A DNA stretch of 64,000 nucleotides from Xanthostigma xanthostigma. Taxonomy: Eukaryota; Arthropoda; Insecta; Raphidioptera; Raphidiidae. The notes beneath the pieces are model-generated. The model was not told the origin of the DNA. It searched no databases and saw only the letters and a list, made by a program, of their open reading frames with translations. The DNA is taken from assembly GCA_963575645.1 (NCBI GenBank), contig OY754466.1, positions 45,416,001 to 45,480,000 on the forward strand. Direction: 5' to 3'. Made by a program: the position numbers and the translations under genes. Shown piece by piece: positions 53,288 through 63,689 of this stretch (position 1 is its first letter; each line of letters starts with the position of its first letter).

Positions 53288-53852
53288 ATACGCTAGGAAA
53301 GTATCTTTAACACGCGACCTTCGCACCATCTCGTGTTTGATTTTTTCAAAAGTGGTTCACCCAAAACTTACAAACACATGGAGACCAGCGTTATTCTTAA
53401 TTATAAAAAAATATTTAGGGAAGACGTCAGTAAAAAAACTACATAAATGATATACATTTTTAATTTATAAATTTTTTAAATCTTATTTTTGTTAACAAAA
53501 TAACAATTATGATATTTTTCATGTATTTAATAATGATTACAGACGTAAAATAAAATTTAATTACCCTTGACGACGTACTGCTGCTGTCAATTTTTTTCCT
53601 CTCTAATTCATAAGAAAATCGAGGAAAACGGTGGAATTGTAATTCTGGATGTATAGTTGGTGGTGTATCTTTACAATCAACAACACAGCACTTCCGATTT
53701 GATAGCTTTGTACCCATTTTATTCGACAATTAATCCTTATTAAAATGCACGTATAACATATGACACTAAGGTTTTGACAGAACCAGATTTAAAAAAAAAC
53801 CACGAGAGGGCGCAAAAGTTGCCTGTCAAAAGATACTTTCCTATAACGTATA
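53288..53852 (-). mobile_element. P-element-like remnant, sister copy
   Basis: Ends ATACGCTAGGAAAGTATCTT and AGATACTTTCCTATAACGTAT. Interior as in 5073-6168 but without the inserted palindrome, so it shows the ancestral arrangement of that segment. Encodes the same THAP first exon. Confidence 0.7.
53565..53729 (-). pseudogene. THAP-domain first exon, sister copy
   Basis: 55 codons from ATG at 53729 to the donor AGG|GTAATT. Starts MSNKMGTK and includes NRKCCVVDCKDTPP, then HPELQFHRFP and ELERKKIDSS. Relative to the 5.4-kb copy it has one extra codon (PPTI for PTK). The Trp position reads Ile. No downstream exons. Retained open frame and conserved splice donor in both copies. Confidence 0.65.
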
Positions 53853-53854
53853 GG

Positions 53855-54420
53855 GGAACCGCCACTGGTTTGATACAGTTCTGTGATAATGATGACGTCA
53901 GTGTCCTTCTCTGAATATAAGCATAAGAAACATCTCATCTTTATAATTTCGGTACGATATGTTTGAGACATTCTGTATATACATTTTATGTCGCATCACG
54001 AATCTCAATTTAAAATTAGAATGTGAGATGGTAGATTTTGCTGATTTAAAGTAAATTACAGAAACGTGATTGTTCACAAATAATTTATTGATTTTACACT
54101 GATTATTATTATTATAAAAAAATGATAATAATTCATATTTCATTCGCGTAGGCCGCAGAGGTATTACAAAATATTGTTATGAAGGCAAAATAAATTTATT
54201 ACAGTATACTACCCTTGAGAGTGTGCGATTTTAGGTCAAGTTGTAGCGAATGTTCGAATTTGCATTTGCAATATGCAAAAGGCTCGTAACTTCGGAACTC
54301 CTCAACCTTTGATCTCCAGACTCCTTTATTTATAATCTGTACTGTCTACATATATTGCCTCAAAAATTGAGAAAAAAATTCAAAAATATTGACATTTGAT
54401 ATAGGTATACTATAATAAAG
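53855..54420. other. AT-rich region, nothing recognised
   Basis: Short minus-strand frames (60-81 codons) show no motif. Confidence 0.35.
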
Positions 54421-54424
54421 AAAA

Positions 54425-55080
54425 GAAAATTTTTGTTAACGCGTACGGTGACGCGGGTAGCGACTAGTATTAAATATTACGATGGTTTGCTATTCGTTTT
54501 CATGGTTATCTATATAATATGTTATCACATCATGTAAAAATTAATCCAAGCATGCTTATCAACTACCTAACAGATCTACAAACCATGAGAACAACAGATT
54601 TTTTTTATTTTCAAAATATTTAGTAAACTATAAAGCTTAGAAAACAAACTTTCTCGTAAAAAAATAAAATAATAAACCGATATGAAAAGTATACCATTTT
54701 TATATATAAAACAACGTTATAGCATATATTTCTTCTGCGCATACGCCGATTGCCCCCAAAAACAATGGAGCTCTCAAAGTTTGGTGTAAATCCGCTCATC
54801 CGTTTGACCCGTATCGAGCTCACAGACAAACAGACGCACAGACTTTTTTTCAAAAATATGTTGTAAAATTTTGAAAAATGAATTTTGACATTTTGTTCCA
54901 TTCCTCGCTTGATGTGTTCGAATGGCCATAAGACATTGTATCCCATGCGGTAACGAATACTTAAGTTATAAGGCTGTGACATACGTAAAAACAGACAGAC
55001 GGACGGACGGATATGACGAAACATTTTCGTCTTTTGCCATTTGGCTACGGAATCCTGAAATTTTGGTGAAAATGCCACAC
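54425..55080 (-). repeat. LINE 3' UTR-like dispersed repeat, copy 1
   Basis: TAACGCGTACGGTGACGCGG, TTCATGGTTATCTATATAAT, TTTTCAAAATATTTAG, TCTTCTGCGCATACGCCG, ATCCGCTCATCCGTTTGACC, CAGACAGACGGACGGACGG. Homologues lie at 58440-59060 and 62578-62830. The 152-codon minus-strand frame lies in this tail and has no protein-family motif. Confidence 0.6.
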
Positions 55081-55084
55081 AACT

Positions 55085-55690
55085 AATTTAAATACAACTA
55101 GGTATATAGTCATTTCATACAAACTCATCTTTTTAGGCCGAGAATGAAAATGGTATCAGCATTACCAAAACAATTTAGACATGGGCCACTTTGCCTTGCG
55201 ACCGTCGCACTAAGTATTATGGTTTCTTAATTGTCTGCTTTAAAAAGTAGAGATATATCGCGTTTATATGTAGTTTTTTATAGTTTTTTTTTTCGACTGT
55301 ATATAGACCAGCGGTAACTTTTTATGTTGTGCAACTGAAATGATAGATTAGCACTATAATGGCGCAAGCTGCAACAGTTGACAGTACAAAGCTTTCAGAG
55401 CCCACTGTGACGTACTGGCTGTCGTACTGTGACCCATTTTAAAATAACCGCCCCCAGCGGTTTTGTTACCCGCCGCATAAACGTTGCTCTTCTTGTGTAC
55501 CTAATGATTATTACTTTTTTGCATTAGTAAGGAGTTAAAAGTTTACGAGCTTCGGTTACATGTTTAAGGTCATGTCAAAGACAATTACAGAACACAGCTT
55601 TTGCGGTGTATGTTGCATTTTAAGTGGAACGATTCTCTGTTATGTAACTATGTTAATGTCTTTAAAAATATCTATTAAACGGAGAAAGTT
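55085..55690. other. Region without recognised gene
   Basis: Nothing supported. Confidence 0.35.
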
Positions 55691-55694
55691 TACA

Positions 55695-56200
55695 AAAAAA
55701 TAGGTAAAAAGCATTTTAAATTAAACGGTTTTGGCGTACCAAAAACTAGAAAATAATAAGTCACAATAGGAGCTTTGATTAAACTAAAATAAAATCGTGG
55801 GCGCATTTATAGTTTACATATGCTCGAAGAAGACAGTCGAAAGCTAAATATGATTTTCAGTCTCAAACAAATGAAAGTTTTCTACTATATGCGCTCCACG
55901 ATTTTATTTTCTAGTTTTCGGTACATCATCGAAAATACAATAATACCGTTTACCTTAAAAACGCTTTTTTTACCTATTTTATTTTTAAGTTTTTAGTATG
56001 CTTTATTAAAAGTGCGATTTGAAACCGAACGAAAGCCGGACCGGTCAGTTAGCTACTACAATAATGTATTATTATCGTACGTATGCAAAATTTCATCTCA
56101 CTCGGATAACGGGAAGTAGTTGAAAAAGCTGTCGCAAAATTTAAAACAAAGATAGTAATAAACAAATATATACGGAGTCAAGCTAAATAAAACCGTTTAA
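55695..56200 (-). repeat. Palindrome joined to a SINE-like tail (third architecture)
   Basis: Imperfect palindrome 55695-55985: AATAGGTAAAAAGC / inverted, TTAAACGGTTTTGGCG, CTAGAAAATAA, AAAATCGTGGGCGC / GCGCTCCACGATTTT. Then AATTTCATCTCACTCGG and an end CTAAATAAAACCGTTTA that inverts the TAAACGGTTTT start. Parallels the 5.6, 34.3 and 49.8 kb elements with different sequence. Confidence 0.65.
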
Positions 56201-56249
56201 AAATGCATACATGTATAGACAGTATAAACAAATATTTTTTCAATTGATT

Positions 56250-56560
56250 ATTTTTGACGTGATAACGTCTTATAAATTGATGAAACACCAGCTGCACGCA
56301 CGAAAAAGTGTAACGTTCCGTCTGAGATAACGTCTTATAAATTGATGAAACACCAGCTGCACGCACGAAAAAGTGTAACGTTCCGCCTGACCCTGTGCGT
56401 GCAAGCGAGAGCGCAGTATAAGCGATAGAGAGTCGGTAAAAATATAGTTTGACAGCTACTAAAATTTAGGTTATGTATTATTAAATATGATATTCGAGCG
56501 GAATACGTTATCACGTAAAACTATCGTCCGTAAACCGACTTTACAGACAACCAATTTTTT
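56250..56560 (+). repeat. ACGTGATAACGT-ended element, copy 3, with 65-bp duplication
   Basis: TTTGACGTGATAACGTCTTA to AATACGTTATCACGTAAAAC and CCGTAAACCGACTTTACAG. The segment GATAACGTCTTATAAATTG...AGTGTAACGTTCCG occurs twice with a 65-bp period (56261, 56326). Confidence 0.7.
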
Positions 56561-56937
56561 TAACAGGATTTATTTAAAATTTTGGACCAGCTCCTGTATA
56601 TACTGCAACAATAAAGATGTGAATTGTTCAAGCCTCCAGAGAGATACATCGGTCCTAGGGCAGGGAGAAGACAAGAAAAGGAGGGTGAATAAATGTTGAG
56701 GAGGGGGAATTGCATATCGTACCGGATACGGAAGTGACGTAGAATGACTATGCGACGTATGTAGTATAGGTACACTATTTCTGCTCGCCTCTGCTGACTT
56801 TTGACGTAGAGGAAAATACTATGCCTATATATCGTATAAATGTAATATGCGGATATGTGTATAGTCAAAATATATCTAATATACAGACTGCTGTTTTTCA
56901 TCACTGAGAAGAGTGACTGTATAGAAATTTATTTCTA

Positions 56938-57180
56938 AATCTTTAATTAACGTCTGATTAGAATTCTTCAATAAATAAAATTATCGACCAATTTTTCAGA
57001 CAATATATTAACAAAATATATAATTAATACATTAATTAATAATGTTGAAAGAATTTTGTAAAAAGCGAATTAGAAATTAAATATTAATAGAATAGAATAG
57101 AATTTTATTCGTACGTTGGTCAACATTTAGACATTGTACACGTCAATTATATATAACAAATAACATAAATTACATTACAA
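56938..57180. repeat. Truncated retrozyme-like copy and a LINE-tail fragment
   Basis: 56938-57015: AATCTTTAATTAACGTCTG and AATTATCGACCAATTTTTC, the left end of the 59.4-kb family, core missing. 57088-57180: AATAGAATAGAATTTTATTC then CGTACGTTGG, a retroelement-tail phrase. Confidence 0.55.
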
Positions 57181-57222
57181 ATTTTGGATTTATACTGTAG
57201 TTTTTTTAACTGACACATTATA

Positions 57223-57973
57223 CAGTGTGTCTCCGGATTGAGTTAACAATAGGTGAGATTGATCAAAAATTTTCGAATTGAAATTTCATATTTTGGGATT
57301 CCGCCCTGCTTGGTCTGAAATTTATTTTTAGTTTACTTTCGATTTTTTTAAATCAAGTAGGCCTTTACAGTTGAGCAAAACCTCTTTTCATTTCAGGTAA
57401 AGTACCTTTTTCGTTCATAGTACGCAAAAGTTGTTCACAATAAAAAATTATGGCGTTATGCAAATTTTCAGAATGATCGGCCCACTTTGATAATAGAAGT
57501 AGAAAAATATTTATTATTAACGATTACATGATAAATCTTCAATGAGAAAACAGGATGATTAGAAGTGTTCAAATTAACATTCAAATTTTTACAGTTTATC
57601 AAAAAAAAAATAAATTAAACTTCAATTACTCTATTCGGCTTCCTCCACGCGATTGTTTTTCAAACAAAACAAAACAAAAGTGGATTTTATCAAAGTAGAT
57701 CGATCATTCTGAAAATTTGCATAACGCCAAAATTTTTCATTGTGAACAACTTTTCTTAGTGACACTTTTGCGTACTATGAACGGAAAAGGTACTTTTACC
57801 TGAAACGAAAAGAGGTTTTGCTCAACTGTAAAGGCCTACTTGATTTAAAAAAATCGAAATTAAACTAAAAATAAATTTCAGACCAAGCAGGGCGGAATCC
57901 CAAAATATGAAATTCCAATTCGAAAATTTTTTATCAATCTCACCTATTGTGAACTCAATCCGGGGACACACTG
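57223..57973. mobile_element. 751-bp Tc1/mariner-type foldback with TA TSD
   Basis: TA at 57221-57222 and 57974-57975. Ends CAGTGTGTCTCCGGATTGAG / CTCAATCCGGGGACACACTG. The inverted arms run about 280 bases (CAAGCAGGGCGGAATCCC, AAAAGAGGTTTTGCTCAAC, ATTTTCAGAATGATCG). The loop is about 190 bases, AT-rich and non-coding. CAGTG ends with TA duplication are typical of Tc1/mariner elements. Confidence 0.85.
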
Positions 57974-57977
57974 TATA

Positions 57978-58438
57978 TTAAAGTACAAAACGGAGTATGG
58001 AGCTTTTTGTCTACGATACAGCAATCAGGTGAATACAAACAGCAAGCAGTACATGCAGGTACGTTGTACAATACGAAATGAGTAGACTTGAGGCCATAGC
58101 GAAACAATTGACCCATTGTTGGCACTACTGTTCGAAGTCGAGTTCCGGAACTGTCTTAATGATAATGAAGACCGGATTATGTACTACACTGATTAAAGTT
58201 CAATTCTGTTGTTCGTCTTTTCAAGCGTGTTCGTTTCAAATCATAATATTGTTATTCGTTCCTGAACACCGAAGAAACTTGTCCGTCACTTTGTGTATTC
58301 AAATATTTTGCAAATTACCTCTGTTTTAGAACAGTGCTTTCGAAACTTCTTCATTTTACGTATCGCTATCAGAATCGATTTTAAAAACGGCTGTATTGAT
58401 ACATATTTATTTAAAAGTTTTTAAATACGAATAGTGGA
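57978..58438. other. Region without recognised gene
   Basis: An 83-codon + frame at 58078-58329 has no motif. Nothing else seen. Confidence 0.35.
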
Positions 58439-58439
58439 A

Positions 58440-59060
58440 TACGAAAAAAATTCTAGCCAATTGGGCGACGGGACCATTCCAACTTCAAAAATGTTGGCAT
58501 TTGATTATAATAAAGAAAATAAAATTTCTGATATCGTGTGAGGTGACGCGGGTAATGACTAGTATTCACTATGATATTTGCTATTCGTTACCATGGTTAC
58601 CTACATAATATGTTCCACGTCATGTAAAAATTAATCAAATCATGCCGAACTAGTTTATTTCTGACAGATCCATAAAACAAAAACCGGCTGATTTTTTTTT
58701 ATTTTCAAAATATTTCCGAAACTATAAAGTTTAGAAAAAAAAATTTTAACGAAACTTTCTTGAAAAAATAAATAAAATAATAAACCGTTATGAAAAGTAT
58801 CATTATTATATAAAAAACACCGTTATAGCAAATATCTCTTCTGCGCATGCGACGATTTTCCCTAAAAACAATAGGGCTCTTCATATTTGCATACCAAACA
58901 TCCTCCTAAAATTTGGTTTCGATCCGCTCATCCGTTTGACCTGTATCGTGTTCACAGACTAACAGACGCATAGAGTTTTTCCAAAAATAGGTATGTTTTT
59001 TGGTTTCGGGGGACCTCAAAACGGAAAGATATTGTAAAATTTTTGAAAAGTGATTTTTGA
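58440..59060 (-). repeat. LINE 3' UTR-like dispersed repeat, copy 2
   Basis: CAATTGGGCGACGGGACCAT, CGTGTGAGGTGACGCGGGTA, GTTACCATGGTTACCTACAT, TCTTCTGCGCATGCGACG, GATCCGCTCATCCGTTTG, TTCGGGGGACCTCAAAACGG. Ends match the usual lepidopteran LINE tail. Confidence 0.65.
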
Positions 59061-59229
59061 CCTAAACTAGTACCATTCCCCACTTGTGGGTTGGAATGGT
59101 AAAATCGATTTCAGATTGTTTTCAAGATGGCGCCATTTTGTGCTCAGGGGGGGATACGCCCTTTTGGTTTTTGTTATGTTCATCAGCCTTTTGTAAAAAC
59201 AAATCTTAGTGGTCAGTTTTGCAGAGTGA

Positions 59230-59800
59230 CAAGGTTTGTTTCAATAGCCTCCGCTGGGTTGCAGAAAGGATTGTCAAAAAACGACAATGACCTTAGACTG
59301 TGACTACACATATTTGTCCATAAGAAAAGCATTGTAGAATTTTAAGTCAATTCTGTTCGAAAAATAATTAATTCATCGATTGAAACGATATTTTTTTAAA
59401 CTGTGTAGGTATACATATATTTATCAAAATTTTAAATCTTTGATTAACGTCTGATTAGAACTCTTCAATAAATAAAATTTTCGACCAATTTTTCAGACAA
59501 AATATTAAAAAATATTGAAAAAATAATAGCAAACAATTGTTTGTTATTATTTTTTCAATATTTTGATATTAATTAATAATTTTGAAGAAATTTTATAAAA
59601 AGCGAATTAGAAATTAAATATTAATTATTTTTATATTTTTTAGATCAGTTCTGAAGAAGCTTCAAATCCGGATCGAAACGTTAATGTATTAATTATATAT
59701 TTTGTTAATATATTGTCTGAAAAATTGGTCGATAATTTTATTTATTTATCAAAGTTTTTAGCACAATTTTCATTTCAAAACCAATCTTTTTGTATGTAGA
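59230..59800 (-). repeat. Dispersed repeat hosting the 310-bp retroelement
   Basis: CGCTGGGTTGCAGAAAGGATT, ACCTTAGACTGTGACTAC, CATCGATTGAAACGATATTT, then interrupted at 59434-59743, then TTTTAGCACAATTTTCATTTC. Uninterrupted copies: 19540-19800 and 63730-64000 (opposite sense). Confidence 0.7.
59434..59743 (+). mobile_element. 310-bp retrozyme-like element with 15-bp TSD
   Basis: Flanks ATTTATCAAAATTTT (59419-59433) and ATTTATCAAAGTTTT (59744-59758), one mismatch. The ends are inverted: AATAAATAAAATTTTCGACC / GGTCGATAATTTTATTTATT, then TTTTTCAGACAA / TTGTCTGAAAAA. A hairpin lies at 59514-59559 (TTGAAAAAATAATA arms). The core is CTGAAGA (59651-59657)-AGCTTCAAATCCGGAT-CGAAACGTT (to 59682). Confidence 0.8.
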
Positions 59801-59809
59801 TCATGTGTT

Positions 59810-60435
59810 TTAGTGTGAACACAATCTAATGTACATTACAGGGAATTTAATTACAACATTAGACTGCTCCTGACGAAGGAAACTTGTAAATATGTGATCA
59901 CAATCTAAGGCCTTTGTCAAATCAATTTTTTTTTGTGCAACATTTCTGTACTAAATACAGATGTCATAAAGTACGTATTTGATAATAACATCTCTAATCC
60001 GTTTTATTAAATAAATATTTTATTATAATCGTGTTTGAGGGGCCGTATTCGAGCGATCACTTCACTTTTTCTATACTGCATAATATATTCATTTCCCACC
60101 GCATAGACCCGTTCTCCCACCGCGTACACCCGTCCTCCCGCCACATATACCCGTACTTCCACCACATTTGCCCATTCTTTCACCATTCCCATGATGACGT
60201 TCAATGCAGTGTTTATGCCGACTCGAGATGTGTATTGATCTAGAAAAGCTAGAAAGAATCTATTTAAATATTAAAATACTTTTCGAGTGTATTTGTTTTT
60301 ACAGTCGAACCCGTATTTTTTTTATTGAAGTGAATACTTCTTTAAAAACGGGGGTAAACTCCTTCCCCTTTGTGATGGAATTTGTTACGAAATTGTACTA
60401 TTATATAGTCACCCTATATAAACAATGATTATTAG
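59810..60435. other. Region without recognised gene
   Basis: 60110-60185 has C-rich repeated phrases (CCGTTCTCCCACCGCG, CCCGTCCTCCCGCCAC) that form short imperfect repeats. They give mirrored frames of 65-70 codons, which I do not call genes. Confidence 0.4.
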
Positions 60436-60438
60436 TAA

Positions 60439-60505
60439 GCATTGGTAGCTCAGTGGTGGGATGCTGGCATACCACGCGCTCGGCCTGGGTTCGATTACCG
60501 TCAGA
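60439..60505 (+). repeat. tRNA-Gly/Ala-like sequence, probable SINE head or pseudo-tRNA
   Basis: GCATTGGTAGCTCAGTGGTG then GGATGCTGGC, ACCACGCGCT and CTGGGTTCGATTACCG. A box and B box are clear and the 5' end equals that of tRNA-Gly. The acceptor (GCATTGG against CGTCAGA) and anticodon stems do not pair. It runs into ATAAATAAAATTTTCGACTA, the end of the 59.4-kb family. Confidence 0.6.
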
Positions 60506-60594
60506 TTATAAATAAAATTTTCGACTAATTTATCAGAATAATACTTGAGCTAAAAACACAATATTTGCAGTAAACCTGCGAAAAAAATAAAAAT

Positions 60595-60812
60595 GTGTTA
60601 CGAGAACGCATTACAGAAGTGAAACTTCCAGTTGCAAATCATACAATTGCATTTGAACAAGTGGAAAAAATGTGTTACGAGATAGTTTCACGTTCAGATA
60701 TTTCGTTTGTCAAGTTAATCTGAACGTGAAACTATCTCGTAACACGTTTTTTCCACTTGCCCAAATGCAATCGTATGATTTGCAACTGTAATGCGTTCTC
60801 GTAAATCTCTAT
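60595..60812. repeat. Foldback element, arms about 95 bp
   Basis: TACGAGAACGCATTACAG / inverted, GTTGCAAATCATACAATTG, CAAGTGGAAAAAATGTGTTA, TAGTTTCACGTTCAGAT with inverted copies. One arm lacks about 17 bases. Confidence 0.85.
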
Positions 60813-60814
60813 AA

Positions 60815-61298
60815 TTTGGGCAATTCATGCATTTTGAATATGAAAATGATTATCCGTCATTGTTGAAGAGAATTTGATGCGAGGAGATCAGTGATTAAAA
60901 CGAAGAAAGTAATTTAACTGTGATCTTGTTATATATAAATTGTTATTTTGAGCGTGAGCTGTTTGTTTTAATTTGAATTTTATAACTCCATTAAAAAGAA
61001 GACGGGACATCTTTTAGTTTAATTCTCTTTTTCTTCCATGCATCTAATTTGAAATGAAGGCAACAGTAAAAGTCAATTTGGCTTTTATGGAAATTTATCA
61101 AGTAAATAAATACGCATTATTTAAATAAAAATAAGAGAAAACTGTCCTATGGACACGTGTTCGAGAAACGATTCGTTTCCGAGACATAACTTCTTTGTCA
61201 ACAATTTTATAAAATTACTGCAGGCTGTACCCGGCCACGCCTAGCTGTGGCTCAGTCTGGTTTGCGTGTGTTGCTGTTACGTTCCACAGATGTCGCTT
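60815..61298. other. Region without recognised gene
   Basis: AT-rich with a small GC-richer patch at 61220-61260. Nothing named. Confidence 0.35.
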
Positions 61299-61299
61299 C

Positions 61300-61800
61300 C
61301 GTTGCGGTAAAATGTTTAGTATAGCGAGTGTTGCTTTAACGTTCAACAGATAGCGCTGTTTTCAATCCTTGGCGCTCCCGTTGCAGTAAAATGTTTAGTA
61401 TAGCGAGTGTTGCTTTAACGTTCAACAGATGGCGCTGTATTCAACAGATAGTGCTGTATTCAACAGATAGTGCTGTATTCAACAGATAGCGCTATATTTA
61501 ACAGATGGCGCTGTTTTCAACCAATGGCGCTCCCGTCGCGGTAAAATGTTTAGTATAGCGAGTGTTGCTTTAACGTTCAACAGATGGCGCTGTATTCAAC
61601 AGATAGAGCTGTATTCAACAGATGGCGCTGTTTTCAACCAATGGCGCTCCCGTCGCGGTAAAATGTTTAGTATAGCGAGTGTTGCTTTAACGTTTAACAA
61701 ACGGCACCGCATTCAACAGATGCCGCTCCCGTTGCGTTAAAATATCTAGTATAGCGAGTGTTATTTTAACGTTCAACATATGGCGCCGTTTTACAAAAAA
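61300..61800 (+). repeat. Nested minisatellite: 79-bp unit with variable 19-bp inserts
   Basis: Units begin CGTTGCGGTAAAATG or CGTCGCGGTAAAATG at 61300, 61379, 61534, 61651 and 61730. Spacings are 79, 155, 117 and 79, that is 79 plus 0, 4, 2 or 0 times 19. The 19-mer is ATTCAACAGATAGTGCTGT with variants. Contains GTATAGCGAGTGTTG in each unit. A small + frame across it is a by-product. Confidence 0.9.
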
Positions 61801-61804
61801 AAGC

Positions 61805-62575
61805 ATTAAAAAACTATACTCATGAAATGAACGCTATGGTAAAGGACACGTTGCTTTAACGTCCAATAGATGGCGCTGTTTTTCAAAAAGGCGTGTTTTC
61901 GGCTGTTACAGGTGTGACATCTATGCAATAGGGAAATAAAAACCATAAAAATTTTTAAATAGAGTACGCGAGAGGGCAGTGAAAGTGTCTGCAATTAAGA
62001 GAGAGAACAGTATTCCTTATCTCTATGGTAACTAATGATGCAAATAAATGCTGATTTGAGTAAACAAATGTCTGGTTTTTTGCAGCGTTCTCTTTGTGGA
62101 CTATGAGAGCCTTAAATGTTTGGCTTATTATTAAATAAATAATCAGTTAAAAATATGAATTCGCAAATAACCCGAAATTAATAAAAATAAATATAAGTAC
62201 TTCGTTTGTATAATTGTATATAAATTATTTATGTTGACGGAATGTCTTGTGAGTAAATTATTTAAAGCTTTCTGAACTATAATTCTTTGTCGAATCATTT
62301 ATTTGTGTCAGAATTGAAATGAACTGACAGTATTTAGCTAAAAGCCGATGTGCGTTTGTTTAATTCAACACGACACACAAGTGAAAGGCATATTGAATGA
62401 ATATTATATGTGATGTCAAAAATACGAATGTATTTTTCTGTCAAATAAATTTCGATATATCAAAACCGTGTCTTTTGTGCATACAAATGGATATGTTTTC
62501 CGTTTAGTACAGTATGATCGCAAAAAACAACAACGATGTAACGTAACTTCGTAGTTCGTAAATAAAATTAAAAAT
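61805..62575. other. Region without recognised gene
   Basis: 61850-61890 has one more degenerate GTTGCTTTAACGTCCAATAG unit of the preceding array. Then AT-rich, nothing named. Confidence 0.4.
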
Positions 62576-62577
62576 AA

Positions 62578-62850
62578 ATTCCAGCCAATTGGGCGACGGG
62601 ACCATTACAACTTCAAAATGTTGATATAATAAAGAAAATAAAATTTCTGATATCGCGTAAGGTGATGGGAGTAATGGCTAGTATTCAGTATGATATTTGC
62701 TAATCGTTGCCATGGTTACCTACATGATATGTTCGATGTCATGTAAAAATTAATCAAAGCAAGCTTAACTAGTTTGTATTTCTGAGTGGTCTACAAAACA
62801 AAAGAACAGCTGATTTTTTTTATTTTCAAAATATTTCCGAAACTATAAAT
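62578..62850 (-). repeat. LINE 3' UTR-like dispersed repeat, copy 3
   Basis: CAGCCAATTGGGCGACGGG, TCGCGTAAGGTGATGGGAG, GTTGCCATGGTTACCTACAT, TTTTCAAAATATTTCCGAAA. Shorter than the 58.4-kb copy. Confidence 0.65.
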
Positions 62851-62864
62851 TTCAAGTAAATAAA

Positions 62865-62957
62865 ATTGTTCTGTCTAATATGAAAATAAATATCATGTAC
62901 AATATTGTACAATATTTATTTTCATATTGAACAGAACAATTTTATTTACAAACTGTT
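62865..62957. repeat. Hairpin with about 40-bp arms
   Basis: AGTAAATAAAATTGTTCTGT / inverted, AATATGAAAATAAATAT / inverted, with GTACAATATTGTAC at the centre. Confidence 0.85.
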
Positions 62958-63064
62958 TTATGATATTATTTTTTAAATGTAACAACTATGGAAATTCACA
63001 ATAAATGATCATTGATCATGTATATTATAATAATTTGTACAATTTACCATGTCAACTTGCATTG

Positions 63065-63155
63065 AAAATATATTTTTCGAAACGTTGGCCACAAGCGATA
63101 CTATGGTAAAGCTTATTTTTCAATTGTTCCTTAACCAAATAAATCTCCTTTAATT
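63065..63155 (+). repeat. Single arm of the 9.0-kb palindromic retroelement
   Basis: GAAAATATATTTTTCGAAACG, TTGGCCACAAGCGATACT, GGTAAAGCTTATTTTTCAAT, CCAAATAAATCTCCTT. Only the right half is present; the CTGANGA box is lost. Confidence 0.75.
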
Positions 63156-63689
63156 AATTATTGATAATGCATTTCTGAAAAACGAATTTACGTAATTCAA
63201 TGCTGATAATTTTTGTTGCATGTATCAGACCTCATTACCGATATTTTTGTTTTTTTTTTATATTTTTTTGAGAATTTTTTCGGTGCGGTGATTTTTATGA
63301 GATTTTTTAAAAAATGTTAAAAAAAACGTTTACATGAAAATTGGCACTAGCTACAGATAGTCCTGTCGGTTGGTGGTTTTAAAAGAGATAACGCAACTCT
63401 GGACCATTCTGTAAATTTACATATGAATTCTTCACAACTTTCCCAACTCATAAATATTTGAGTTCTTTTTGTCACGTCGTCGTCTACTTTTATGAATGTT
63501 GTATAAGTTGCGACCGCTGTACAAAAATAGAGAAGTTTTACGCATATTACAGATGTAAATTGTTGCATAACTTGTATAAGCTACAGCTATTTGTGTTTAA
63601 GTTAGGGCAAAGAATTGCTAATAGCTATTCGACTCGAATGATTCAAATTTCGAAAGCATTTAAAAAAAATAATTTGTTCAAAATCATAA

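Noticed and set aside
54620..55078. 152-codon open frame on the minus strand
   Set aside because: It lies in a LINE 3' tail with homologous non-coding copies at 58.4 and 62.6 kb and shows no domain pattern.
60439..60505. Functional tRNA-Gly gene
   Set aside because: Acceptor and anticodon stems do not pair, although A and B boxes are clear.
61300..61800. CRISPR-like or satellite array
   Set aside because: Spacing varies as 79+19n with no unique spacers; this is a minisatellite.
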